Below are positions 18,547 to 27,266 of a DNA stretch of 64,000 bases, one piece after another. Source of the DNA: Priestia abyssalis (GTDB lineage Bacteria; Bacillota; Bacilli; Bacillales; Bacillaceae_H). A program made the translations under genes and the position numbers. The notes below the pieces were generated by a model. The model made no database searches and had not been told where the DNA came from. It worked only from the letters and a program-made list of their open reading frames with translations. Every line of letters begins with the position of its first letter. Within the stretch, counting starts at the first letter, position 1. The DNA lies in NCBI RefSeq assembly GCF_002019595.1, contig NZ_KV917369.1, positions 4,816,316 through 4,880,315 on the forward strand, read 5' to 3'.

Positions 18547-20064
18547 CTAGTTGTTTATAATTACCTCTAAATAATTTAATTCCTCTAATAAAACTGGATG
18601 GTCTGCATATGTTTGCTGTAATTGTACAAGCAGTTCTCTGGCTTGTCCGTATTGATGCTGCTCGGCATAATGGCGAGTAAGCATCGTGGCGAGCACATAA
18701 TGTTCATGGGCAGACAGACTTGCAGAGAGATATTCCTTGAGAAGGGCTTCATACTCTTTTGGAGCCTCAACTTGTTTATATAATTGCAATTGCTCTAATA
18801 CGATGTCCCATAATTGTTGACGAAGAACAGGTGAAGACTCCATTTCTGCTTCAACTTCGTCTGCCGCTTCTATCTCTGAAACAGACACTTCCTCTGAACT
18901 TTCACCATTCGTTTCTTTATTTAATATGTCCTGAATGGAGCCATCTGACAATGCAGGGTGAAAGAATCTCTCTTCCTTTTCTTGTTCATCGACTGGATCG
19001 GACACTTCCTGCATCTCTTTATCAGAAGAAAAACGGCCCTCTGTCAATTGATCCTCTTCTGGTATTTCCTGAATGCTGTCGTTCAACATGGAAGAAAGAA
19101 TAACTACCTCTTCTTCGTTTTGTTCAGAAGACAGGCCGGCTGGTGCATCATCATGCTCAAAAAGGGCTAGAAGCTCTTCATCCAAAGCTGATCCGTGTTC
19201 GCTCTTTTCATCAGAGAAATCGTTTTGTTCCACACGCGTTTCCTCATCATGGCCAGACTCTTCCGTTAGATTGTAGTCTTCCATAAACAAGGCTTCAATC
19301 TCACTATTCAGCAATTCAGGAATAGATATGCTGCTCGTTGAAACATCTTCCGGCTCTTCTTTTTCTGATTTTTCCGTCAAGTCGTTTGCTGTTTCATTAT
19401 TTAATGGCTGAATAAAGTCTAATTCTTCAATATAATCTTCACTTACTAATGATGACTCATCCATATTTTCTTGATCCATTGAGCCGGACATTTGCTGCGA
19501 ATGTTCTTCTTCCGCAAACACAGGCCGCTCCAGCAAATCATCTGTTTCTTTTGTCACTTTCAGTGGAAGCGTTTCAATGTCCGCCTCATCCTCAGATATA
19601 TGCGCACGATGATCCAGTATCTCTGCCATCTCATCCGTAAAAGCCACTTCTTGCATATTTTCTTCTTCTACAAGGACTGGGCCCGGTTGAAGCAGTGAAG
19701 CTGTCGGTAACACTTCTTCTTCCAGCTGGTGTGTTTCATTCATAGAGGTTAAAACATCATCGTGGATAAGCGGGGTTCTCTCTTCCTCATCACCCAACAC
19801 TCCCTCTTCTTCCCACCCTTCATGAACTTTTACCATTTCCACCCGTTTACTAATTAAGTACGAAACTGCTAAAATTAATAGAAACAAAATACCTACTACG
19901 TTGGTCATAGGCAAAAAGCCACTGGCTGCCATAAAGACGAGAGTAAATAAACACGCAGCTGCAAAAATGGTAAGCTTCCCCGCTTTACTATAAGAAGCGG
20001 GAAAAAAATACAGCGTAAGAAATAGCGTAACGATACCGGCACCAGTTGAAAGAAAAGTGATCAT
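18547..20064 (-). CDS. Acidic membrane protein of unknown function, first gene of the pilus operon
   Basis: 505 residues, not recognised. The first 75 residues hold two or three membrane helices (GIVTLFLTLYFF, FAAACLFTLVFMAASGF, VGILFLLILAVSYLI). About 300 residues of very acidic, Glu/Ser/Asp-rich, probably disordered sequence follow. The last 90 residues form helices with a tetratricopeptide-like look (HYAEQHQYGQARELLVQLQQ). The layout suggests a membrane-tethered adaptor that presents a helical binding module. It heads the minus-strand pilus operon, 18-20 bases before the PRC-barrel gene, so a role in pilus assembly or control is inferred. Confidence 0.7.
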   Translation of the reverse strand: MITFLSTGAGIVTLFLTLYFFPASYSKAGKLTIFAAACLFTLVFMAASGFLPMTNVVGILFLLILAVSYLISKRVEMVKVHEGWEEEGVLGDEEERTPLIHDDVLTSMNETHQLEEEVLPTASLLQPGPVLVEEENMQEVAFTDEMAEILDHRAHISEDEADIETLPLKVTKETDDLLERPVFAEEEHSQQMSGSMDQENMDESSLVSEDYIEELDFIQPLNNETANDLTEKSEKEEPEDVSTSSISIPELLNSEIEALFMEDYNLTEESGHDEETRVEQNDFSDEKSEHGSALDEELLALFEHDDAPAGLSSEQNEEEVVILSSMLNDSIQEIPEEDQLTEGRFSSDKEMQEVSDPVDEQEKEERFFHPALSDGSIQDILNKETNGESSEEVSVSEIEAADEVEAEMESSPVLRQQLWDIVLEQLQLYKQVEAPKEYEALLKEYLSASLSAHEHYVLATMLTRHYAEQHQYGQARELLVQLQQTYADHPVLLEELNYLEVIINN

Positions 20065-20181
20065 TTCACATCACATCCTAATAAACAACTAAAAATTGAC
20101 GAAAAAGCTCTAAATCTGTCAATATCATTTCTAGCTTATTGTATAATAATCTGTTCTAATTTAAAAGAAGGGAGAGGGCGC

Positions 20182-20424
20182 ATGGGAAAGAAAAAATTTG
20201 GGAATGAACGCGGGATTACTCTTGTGGAAGTTCTTGTTTCGCTTACACTTTTAAAAGAGCAGTAGTCCTTTTGTCCTTCTTTGTTGCACAGTACTTTGGA
20301 AAATAAAACAAGAGGATTAATTACTTCCAATAGTATAATTGGTAGGGAGGGTAAAACCGGTTTATTTATTCTCTTTATGAAGTATCTCGTTATAAAGGTA
20401 GTACGGAAATGGAGGATAGCATGA
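20182..20424 (+). pseudogene. Relic of a type IV prepilin gene
   Basis: A strong ribosome site (GGGAGAGGG) precedes ATG at 20182, and 27 codons read a prepilin leader and helix start, MGKKKFGNERG then ITLVEVLVSLTLL, before KEQ and a TAG at 20263. The hydrophobic helix is broken after 13 residues. The same frame then stays open for 52 codons to a TGA at 20422-20424 that overlaps the ATG of the next prepilin by four bases. An alternative frame after the break reads VVLLSFFVAQYF, helix-like. I infer a minor prepilin damaged by a small deletion or frameshift, with both ends of its reading frame kept. Confidence 0.6.
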
Positions 20425-20813
20425 GTGATCAAGATGAAAAAGGCTTTACTTTAATTGAAGTCTTATTATCCATTATTATTTTAACAATTGTCCTTACAAC
20501 CTTCTTTCAATTTTTCAGTCAGTCTATGTTGTTTTCTTCAAGGAATGTGGAAAAGCAACAGGCGATTCAAATCGTAAGACAACTTATGAACGAACTACAA
20601 GAAAATGAACATGTCTATCCCATCAATGACGAAACAACCTTAAATGATCTTTTCTCAAAAGTTGATAATATAGAAGAACTGCAAAAAAAATTTGATATTT
20701 CCTTAACACTACAACAGGAAGAAGCACTCATTCAGGTGCATGTGAAGGTACAATCTAGAAATTGGAATGATGTTTCTGCTGAAACATATGGATATATCTC
20801 TTCATCTCCATAA
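20421..20813 (+). CDS. Minor type IV prepilin, PilV-like
   Basis: 130 residues from ATG 20421, which lies 5 bases after GGAGG; an in-frame ATG at 20409 is less well placed. Leader MSDQDEKG, then FTLIEVLLSIIILTIVLTTFF with Glu5. The C-terminal part is short and without Cys. The start overlaps the stop of the upstream relic (ATGA), so it once was translationally coupled to it. Likely one of a set of minor pilins that start the fibre. Confidence 0.82.
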   Translation: MSDQDEKGFTLIEVLLSIIILTIVLTTFFQFFSQSMLFSSRNVEKQQAIQIVRQLMNELQENEHVYPINDETTLNDLFSKVDNIEELQKKFDISLTLQQEEALIQVHVKVQSRNWNDVSAETYGYISSSP

Positions 20814-20827
20814 GGAAGGTCAACAAA

Positions 20828-21268
20828 ATGAAAGCTTTAAAAAACAATTACGGCGTTACATTGCTTGAGCTTTTAATAGTCCTCGCTATCGGGACCACCC
20901 TTTCCATTTTAGTCTGGGGTGTGCTAAACAACGCTGTCAAAACATATGATAAAACGGCCGAACATATTAACTTAAGACAAGAAGCCAATATATTAATTGA
21001 AACACTTTCTAATCGTCACAAACGGGAAGAAAATCTAGATATCCGATACGACAATCAAAATAAAAAATTATACATTAATGAACAGTTATTCAATGACAAG
21101 GGTTATAAGATTGATGTCTCTTTTAGAGGATCTACTAGGGAGGATTTATTTGACAACTCTTATCACATCACAAATCTTCAAAATCAAAAGCTGGTGCGTC
21201 TATATTTTAAGTTTTATGATGAAAACGGAAGTGAATACGAAATACAAACAACCATAAGCCGTTTATAA
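20828..21268 (+). CDS. Minor type IV prepilin, PilW-like
   Basis: 146 residues. A nine-residue leader with NYG, then VTLLELLIVLAIGTTLSILVWGVL. The residue five after the cleavage site is Glu (VTLLE). The rest is a small beta-rich domain. It lies 12 bases after the previous prepilin, with AAGGAAGG upstream, in a plus-strand set that diverges from the main pilus operon. Confidence 0.82.
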   Translation: MKALKNNYGVTLLELLIVLAIGTTLSILVWGVLNNAVKTYDKTAEHINLRQEANILIETLSNRHKREENLDIRYDNQNKKLYINEQLFNDKGYKIDVSFRGSTREDLFDNSYHITNLQNQKLVRLYFKFYDENGSEYEIQTTISRL

Positions 21269-21279
21269 AGGTGATGTAG

Positions 21280-22230
21280 ATGAAAAATGAAAAAGGTTAC
21301 ACATTGCTCACAGTCCTGCTGATGATAGTTTTAATAACCACATTCGGGCTTGTATTAGCAAACGCCGCTTTTAATACAGCCAAACAAAATAATATAACAG
21401 AAGAAGATGTCCAAGTTACAGACTTAGCAGAAATGGGTATTACCTATTTTGAAACAGAATTTCGCACTAAATTAAAAGTACATTTGGAAGATTTAGAAGA
21501 GGAACGGCAGCGATTAAGAGAAGAAGCAAGAGAACTCGGAACAGAAATGAACCTGCCGCCTATCAACTTAGTAAAGGAAAGCAAAGATGTAATTAGCACC
21601 ATAATAGAAAGCCATCTCGTAGATAAGAGAGATGATCTATCGTTCCATTTCAAAATTGGGATTGACAGCGTTAATCAACAAGGTGAAAATCAAGCAATTA
21701 TCGCTTATACAAGTACTGGATGCATCAAAGAATGCAATAGTCCTAAAAAGAAATATTCCATAACTGGAAAAATCGTTATTTCTAAAAATCCAGAAACTAA
21801 TCCTGTCTTTCCTGATGAAATATCTTCTGACATGCTTCCACCCCATGTAACTAGTTGCACCTTTAAAAAGAATGGCCAACTTATAACTTCAACAGATTGT
21901 TATATAAATCCAGGCAATAGTGATTGGACAGATGATATACACATGAATAATAATCAGACCATTCATATTCTGGGAAATGCTGATGTTAATACAATTAAAT
22001 TCTCATCCGGAGCAATCGTTTGTGTATATGGAAGCCTTTTTGTAGATAGTATCCACGGGAATCCACATAACCGTTTCCTCTATGCACTTTCAGTAAATCC
22101 AGCGAGTCGGGTTAACATCGAAACAGATCCAGAAAAAGTTTATAAAGCTTGTCTTCCTCACCTGGACTTTTCTGATGATAACCTGGAGGATAACTGGGAT
22201 ATTTCCCTTGATGATCCTATTTATCAATGA
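21280..22230 (+). CDS. Large minor pilin-like protein, PilX/GspK-like
   Basis: 316 residues. Leader MKNEKG, then YTLLTVLLMIVLITTFGLVLANAAF. The usual Glu5 is replaced (YTLLT), as is usual for GspK/PilX-type tip subunits, which lack Glu5. An extended Glu/Arg-rich coiled segment (residues 65-95) and a large C-terminal domain with six Cys (CIKEC, TSCTF, DCY, VCVYG, ACLPH) follow. A tip-located minor pilin is inferred. It lies 11 bases after the preceding gene and ends the plus-strand set. Confidence 0.75.
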   Translation: MKNEKGYTLLTVLLMIVLITTFGLVLANAAFNTAKQNNITEEDVQVTDLAEMGITYFETEFRTKLKVHLEDLEEERQRLREEARELGTEMNLPPINLVKESKDVISTIIESHLVDKRDDLSFHFKIGIDSVNQQGENQAIIAYTSTGCIKECNSPKKKYSITGKIVISKNPETNPVFPDEISSDMLPPHVTSCTFKKNGQLITSTDCYINPGNSDWTDDIHMNNNQTIHILGNADVNTIKFSSGAIVCVYGSLFVDSIHGNPHNRFLYALSVNPASRVNIETDPEKVYKACLPHLDFSDDNLEDNWDISLDDPIYQ

Positions 22231-22248
22231 TGATCCGTTCTTATGAAT

Positions 22249-22293
22249 AAAAGGGCCGGAATCTCAATGCTTCTTGAGACTCCGGCCCTTTTT
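22249..22293. terminator. Two-way terminator between the minor pilins and folC
   Basis: A near-perfect hairpin (AAGGGCCGGAATCTCAA with TTGAGACTCCGGCCCTT) is flanked by A residues on one side and T residues on the other. It can stop transcripts of both converging genes and overlaps the folC end. Confidence 0.9.
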
Positions 22294-23599
22294 ATAGTAG
22301 TTCCTTCCTTACCTCCGAAATAAAATACAATGATCCCGTCACAATCAACATGTCTTTCTCTTTTCTCAGCCTCTCTTTCCCTTGCGCTAACGCAAGCTGC
22401 CAATCCTCTTCAAACAAGACATTTTCTTCTTGAACAATTTCATATAGTTCTTCCGCCCCATAAGCCCTAGGAAAATCAAAGCTCGTAAATGTCAGTGAGG
22501 CAGCGACTTCTTTAAGCTTCTCGATCATATCCTTCGCATCTTTGTCTTTTAAACAACTAAATATAATATGAATCTTTTTATCCTCGTAATGCAGCCTCAA
22601 CGTCGAAACAAGGCTTTCCACTCCCTGAAGATTATGCGCTCCATCAACGATCACAAGCGGGTTATCACTCATTTTTTCAAAACGTCCGATCCATTTTGCT
22701 GCACGTAACCCTTCACGAATGTGTTCTTCCTCAATGACCGCTTCACCGTGCTGCTGTAAATAAACAGCGGCCATCGCTGCAAGCGACGCATTTTTCACTT
22801 GATGATAACCCATCATCGTAATGTGCAAATCCGTTAATGTACCGGTTGGCATTTCAAGAGAAAACTTTTCGCCTGACTGTAATGTTTCATACGAAACATT
22901 GTGAAAATCTTTTCCTAACAAATACAAAGGAGCTTGTTTCCCAGCTGCTGTTTCCACTATAATTTCCTGTGCTTCCTTTTGGTCGACAGCCGAAATAAGC
23001 GGTACTCCTTGCTTAATGATTCCCGCTTTTTCTTTCGTAATCTCTTCCACCGTTTCACCTAAAATATGCGTATGGTCAAATCCAATGTTTGTAATGATGG
23101 TTAAGATTGGTTCTAAAACATTCGTTGAATCAAGGCGGCCGCCTAAGCCCGTTTCAAAAATGACAAAGTCTTGCTTGTTTAGTTTTCCGAAATAATAAAA
23201 CGCCATGATGGTGATCACTTCAAACTCCGTCGCTTCCCCTAACTCTGTTGTCTCCAATTGTTCGACAACAGGTCGAACCGCGTTCACAAGATGAATCATG
23301 TCTTCATCTGAAATTGGCTGTCCATCCACACTAATTCGCTCATTAAAAGTTTCAATATATGGTGATGTGAAGGTGCCTACTTGATAACCCGATTGCTGTA
23401 AAATGTTACGCAAATAACAGACGGTTGAGCCTTTCCCATTTGTCCCTGCCACATGAATGGCTTTCATATGATGATGCGGATTCCCCAATTGCTCGAGCAT
23501 CCATGCCATCCTCTCCAACCCAGGTTTGATTCCAAAACGAAGCCGATTATGAATCCATTCTAACGCTTCCATATAAGTCTCCATCATTCTGCCCTTCAC
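22292..23599 (-). CDS. folC: Folylpolyglutamate synthase/dihydrofolate synthase
   Basis: A 435-residue Mur-ligase-family enzyme that adds glutamates to folates and, in bacteria, often makes dihydrofolate. Visible motifs: the P-loop HVAGTNGKGST, GLGGRLDSTNV, the substrate region FDHTHILGETVEEITKEKAGI and VDGAHNLQG. It lies directly downstream of valS as in B. subtilis. The start could be the GTG at 23599 or the ATG at 23587; neither is decisive. Confidence 0.95.
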   Translation of the reverse strand: MKGRMMETYMEALEWIHNRLRFGIKPGLERMAWMLEQLGNPHHHMKAIHVAGTNGKGSTVCYLRNILQQSGYQVGTFTSPYIETFNERISVDGQPISDEDMIHLVNAVRPVVEQLETTELGEATEFEVITIMAFYYFGKLNKQDFVIFETGLGGRLDSTNVLEPILTIITNIGFDHTHILGETVEEITKEKAGIIKQGVPLISAVDQKEAQEIIVETAAGKQAPLYLLGKDFHNVSYETLQSGEKFSLEMPTGTLTDLHITMMGYHQVKNASLAAMAAVYLQQHGEAVIEEEHIREGLRAAKWIGRFEKMSDNPLVIVDGAHNLQGVESLVSTLRLHYEDKKIHIIFSCLKDKDAKDMIEKLKEVAASLTFTSFDFPRAYGAEELYEIVQEENVLFEEDWQLALAQGKERLRKEKDMLIVTGSLYFISEVRKELL

Positions 23600-23658
23600 C
23601 CTTCTATCTATATTTCTATACTTTGATTTTTCATCTTCACTAGAGACTAATTATATAG

Positions 23659-23690
23659 AAAAAAGACACTGCCGTACAGACAGTGTCTTT
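23659..23690 (-). terminator. Terminator after valS
   Basis: Arms GACACTG/CAGTGTC followed on the minus strand by six T residues, between valS and folC. It would partly separate the two genes. Confidence 0.75.
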
Positions 23691-23696
23691 CTTGAT

Positions 23697-23760
23697 GGTG
23701 TCTAGCTCCAGGCGCCATCGGCTCGAGGTCATAAGCCGATAGAGGCGCCTTGCGCTTTTC
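23697..23760. repeat. Dispersed Bacillaceae palindromic repeat (TGTCTAGCTCCAG type)
   Basis: The segment starts GTGTCTAGCTCCAGGCGCC and ends TTGCGCTTTTC, with nested arms AGGCGCC/GGCGCCT and CGGCT/AGCCG. I recall the same end sequences from a repeat scattered in Bacillus and Geobacillus genomes. It lies right after the valS stop. No coding capacity is seen. The recall is from memory and not checked. Confidence 0.55.
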
Positions 23761-23763
23761 TTA

Positions 23764-26409
23764 TTAACCTTTTAACTCAGCAATACGAGCTTCAACGGAC
23801 GTACGTTTTTCAACGTAGTCTGCTTCTTTCTTGCGCTCTTCTTCAATTACATTTGCCGGTGCTTTCGCAATAAAGCCTTGGTTGCTTAATTTCTTTTGTA
23901 CGCGCTCGACTTCTTTGTTCCACTTGTCTAATTCTTTTTCAAGACGCTTAATTTCTTCCTCAACGTTAATTAAGCCCTCAAGCGGCAAAATAAGCTCCGC
24001 ACCTGTTACAACGGCACTCATTGCTTTATCTGCTGCTTCTACTTCCATTGCGATGACAAGCTCGCTTGGATTACAGAAACGCTCTAAGTAAGCGCGGTTC
24101 TTTTCAAGCTGTCCTTGAATGTTGGCATCTTTCGCCTTAATGTGAAGCTTCACTTGCTTGCTCATCGGCGTATTCACTTCCGCACGGATATTACGCACAG
24201 CGCGAATGATATCTACCAATAAGCGCATTTCCTCAGCCGCTTCCGTATCCATTAAGTCTGTACGCACTTCCGGCCATTTCGCTGTTGTAATCGATTCGCC
24301 TTCATGCGGCAAGTTCTGCCAAATTTCCTCGGTAATAAACGGCATAAATGGGTGTAGAAGGCGCATTGTGTTGTCTAATACGTAAGCCAGGATGGAGCGA
24401 GTCGTTTTCTTTGCTGCTTCATCTTCTCCGTAAAGCGGCAATTTCGCCATTTCAATGTACCAATCACAGAAATCATCCCAGATGAAGTTATAAAGAACGC
24501 GGCCTACTTCACCGAACTCATACTTCTCAGCAAGCTTCGTGACCGTTTCGATTGTTTCATTCAAACGAGTCAAAATCCATTTATCTGCAACAGATTTTTC
24601 ACCGCTTAAATCAATTTCTTCATATGTCAAGCCAGCCATGTTCATTAATGCAAAGCGAGAAGCGTTCCAAATTTTGTTCGCAAAATTCCACGTTGCCTCT
24701 ACTTTTTCCGTGCTGTAGCGCAAATCTTGACCAGGTGAAGAGCCTGTTGACAAGAAATAACGTAATGAGTCCGCACCGTACTGATCGATGACTTCCATCG
24801 GATCAACACCGTTGCCAAGAGACTTACTCATTTTGCGTCCTTGTGCATCACGTACCAGGCCGTGAATTAACACATCTTTAAATGGACGTTTGCCAGTAAA
24901 CTCAAGACCTTGGAAAATCATGCGTGATACCCAGAAGAAAATGATGTCATAACCTGTCACCAGTACATCAGTCGGATAAAAACGCTGATAATCGATTGAC
25001 TCGGTATCAGGCCAGCCCATTGTCGAGAACGGCCATAATGCAGAACTGAACCACGTATCCAATACGTCATTATCCTGTTCCCAATTCTCGATATCTGCCG
25101 GCGGCTCATGATCGACATGAACCTCGCCTGTTTCCTTATGGTACCAGGCCGGAATGCGGTGCCCCCACCATAATTGACGAGAAATACACCAGTCGCGAAT
25201 ATTTTCCATCCAGTGTAAGTATGTTTTCTCGAAACGATCCGGTACGAAGTTCACTTTTTCGTCAGCCAAATTTTGCAATTCAATGGACGCATCCGCTAAT
25301 GGCTGCATTTTCACGAACCATTGCGTAGAAAGGTATGGTTCTACAACCGCACCACTGCGTTCGCTGTGGCCGACAGAGTGCATATGGTCTTCGATTTTAA
25401 ACAACACGCCTTCTTCTTGAAGATCTTTGACGATTTGCTTACGGCATTCGAAACGATCCATTCCTTCATATTTGCCGGCTTTGTCATTCATCGTGCCATC
25501 CGGATTCATGACAAGAATACGCTCTAAATTATGGCGGTTTCCGATTTCAAAGTCGTTCGGATCATGCGCCGGTGTAATTTTAACCGCTCCTGAACCGAAT
25601 TCCATATCCACATAGTCATCGCCTACGATTGGAATTTCACGGCCTGTAATCGGAAGAACAACCATTTTGCCAATTAAGTGTTTATAACGCTCATCTTCCG
25701 GGTGAACAGCAACTGCTGTATCTCCAAGCATCGTTTCCGGACGGGTTGTCGCAATTTCAATATGGCCGGAACCATCCGCTAACGGGTAGCGCATATGATA
25801 AAACGCACCTTGTACATCTTTATAAATAACCTCGATGTCTGATAACGCTGTTTTCGTTGCAGGATCCCAGTTAATGATGTATTCACCACGGTAAATCAAC
25901 CCTTTTTTATAAAGAGTCACGAATACTTCACGTACCGCTTTAGACAGACCTTCATCCAACGTAAAGCGTTCACGGGAATAATCAAGGCCAAGACCAAGCT
26001 TTGCCCATTGTGCACGAATATGACTCGCATATTCTTCTTTCCATTTCCATGTTTCTTCGACGAATTTTTCGCGCCCTAAATCGTAGCGTGAAATCCCTTC
26101 ATGGCGAAGTTTTTCTTCTACTTTTGCTTGCGTCGCGATTCCCGCATGATCCATACCGGGAAGCCATAACACATCAAATCCTTGCATGCGCTTCATTCGT
26201 GTTACGATATCTTGCAGCGTCGTATCCCACGCGTGCCCTAAATGGAGCTTACCTGTTACGTTTGGCGGCGGAATAACGATTGTATAAGGCTGTTTTTCCT
26301 GATCATTCGTTGCTTCAAAAAACTTTCCGTCAAGCCAGTATTTGTAACGATTGGCTTCAACGGCTTTCGGATCGTATTTTGTTGACATGGTGATTTCCTG
26401 TTCTGCCAT
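23764..26409 (-). CDS. valS: Valyl-tRNA synthetase
   Basis: An 881-residue class I synthetase that charges tRNA-Val. The HIGH box appears as LHLGHAWD, the KMSKS box as GRKMSKSLGNG, and the editing domain has ATTRPETMLGDTAVAVHPEDERY. A C-terminal coiled coil ends the protein. ATG at 26409 follows GGAGG. Expression should be controlled by the upstream T-box with a valine codon. Confidence 0.97.
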   Translation of the reverse strand: MAEQEITMSTKYDPKAVEANRYKYWLDGKFFEATNDQEKQPYTIVIPPPNVTGKLHLGHAWDTTLQDIVTRMKRMQGFDVLWLPGMDHAGIATQAKVEEKLRHEGISRYDLGREKFVEETWKWKEEYASHIRAQWAKLGLGLDYSRERFTLDEGLSKAVREVFVTLYKKGLIYRGEYIINWDPATKTALSDIEVIYKDVQGAFYHMRYPLADGSGHIEIATTRPETMLGDTAVAVHPEDERYKHLIGKMVVLPITGREIPIVGDDYVDMEFGSGAVKITPAHDPNDFEIGNRHNLERILVMNPDGTMNDKAGKYEGMDRFECRKQIVKDLQEEGVLFKIEDHMHSVGHSERSGAVVEPYLSTQWFVKMQPLADASIELQNLADEKVNFVPDRFEKTYLHWMENIRDWCISRQLWWGHRIPAWYHKETGEVHVDHEPPADIENWEQDNDVLDTWFSSALWPFSTMGWPDTESIDYQRFYPTDVLVTGYDIIFFWVSRMIFQGLEFTGKRPFKDVLIHGLVRDAQGRKMSKSLGNGVDPMEVIDQYGADSLRYFLSTGSSPGQDLRYSTEKVEATWNFANKIWNASRFALMNMAGLTYEEIDLSGEKSVADKWILTRLNETIETVTKLAEKYEFGEVGRVLYNFIWDDFCDWYIEMAKLPLYGEDEAAKKTTRSILAYVLDNTMRLLHPFMPFITEEIWQNLPHEGESITTAKWPEVRTDLMDTEAAEEMRLLVDIIRAVRNIRAEVNTPMSKQVKLHIKAKDANIQGQLEKNRAYLERFCNPSELVIAMEVEAADKAMSAVVTGAELILPLEGLINVEEEIKRLEKELDKWNKEVERVQKKLSNQGFIAKAPANVIEEERKKEADYVEKRTSVEARIAELKG

Positions 26410-26431
26410 TTTTCCTTACCTCCATCAAATA

Positions 26432-26790
26432 AATAAAAAACTCCTTTCATCACATAAAAGGACGAAAGGAGTGAGTTTCGCGGTACCACCTTTTTTCATA
26501 AGCCTTATGTATAAACGGATAGGCTTATGCACTTAAACAGATAACGGTCTGTTCCGTCTTTTTCTACTAAGATACTTGTAAAGGTTGTTCAAAAAGTATC
26601 ACGTTCAAAAAAGCTGCTCATGGGCGACATTCGAGCGTGACGATCCTAAGAAGTCTCACAGCCAAGGACTTCTCTTTCTGAAGGCGTACACTGCCCTACT
26701 CTTCCCAATCAGGGCGTTTTTATATAGAGGAAACTTCCATCTGCGGGACTTACTGCCCGTTAACGACGGATTAAAAAGTCTCGTAACTAT
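26432..26790 (-). promoter_or_regulatory. Valine T-box leader of valS
   Basis: The T-box core AGGTGGTACCGCG lies at 26479-26491 (minus). It is followed by a hairpin with arms ACTCCTTTC/GAAAGGAGT and a T run (26434-26474), the terminator. In Stem I the specifier context GAAT-GTC-GCC puts GTC, a valine codon, at 26626-26628. Uncharged tRNA-Val should pair there and stop termination. Part of the leader (about 26723-26770) matches a dispersed repeat family seen at three other places in the window. Confidence 0.9.
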
Positions 26791-26818
26791 ACTATATGAA
26801 AAATCTATCAATCGTCAA
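26791..26818 (-). promoter_or_regulatory. Candidate sigma-A promoter of valS
   Basis: TTGACG at 26813-26818, a 16-base spacer and TATAGT at 26791-26796, reading minus. It sits just upstream of the T-box leader. The stretch 26819-26942 up to the small plus-strand gene holds nothing else I can mark. Confidence 0.55.
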
Positions 26819-26942
26819 TAATCTTCTCCATTTTTTTCGTGTCGTATTCATATTTCGGAAAAATTGATACAAAATTCACCATAGTCTCCCTCTCTTCATA
26901 CGATACACTAGGCAAACTCTACAGAAGAAAGGACAAGATACG

Positions 26943-27134
26943 ATGAAAAAACGGTTTAACTCGTACAAATTTCAAAAGTGGACGCGTAATGCCAGTGCCG
27001 TTTGTGCTCAGTTCATCATTCCATTAACTATCTTCCAAGCGGTTCGGACCGTTTTTTTCCCGACCACCTTTGATGTGCTGCTTTTAACATTACTTATCAT
27101 TTTGGCTGCCGCCGTCTATTTGGAATGGGTGTGA
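26943..27134 (+). CDS. Small hydrophobic membrane protein of unknown function
   Basis: 63 residues, not recognised. A basic start (MKKRFNSYKFQKWTR) is followed by two hydrophobic stretches (AVCAQFIIPLTIFQAV and DVLLLTLLIILAAAVYLEWV), so a small integral membrane protein is likely. AAAGGAC lies about 9 bases before the ATG. It points the opposite way from both neighbours. The gene is plausible but could be chance. Confidence 0.5.
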   Translation: MKKRFNSYKFQKWTRNASAVCAQFIIPLTIFQAVRTVFFPTTFDVLLLTLLIILAAAVYLEWV

Positions 27135-27214
27135 AAGAAGGAAAAAATTTTCGCTATCAGGTGCGGGCAGACGGTTCTCTCCTAATGAAAAAATCCCCTG
27201 AAAAGACGACGATT

Positions 27215-27266
27215 AAAAACAAAAAGCAAGCCATATACATAACAAAAGTTACGTATTGGCTTGCGC
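27215..27266 (-). terminator. Terminator overlapping the ysxE end
   Basis: Arms GCAAGCCA and TGGCTTGC flank a 22-base loop; on the minus strand the hairpin is followed by TTTTTGTTTTT. It overlaps the last codons of ysxE. Confidence 0.7.
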
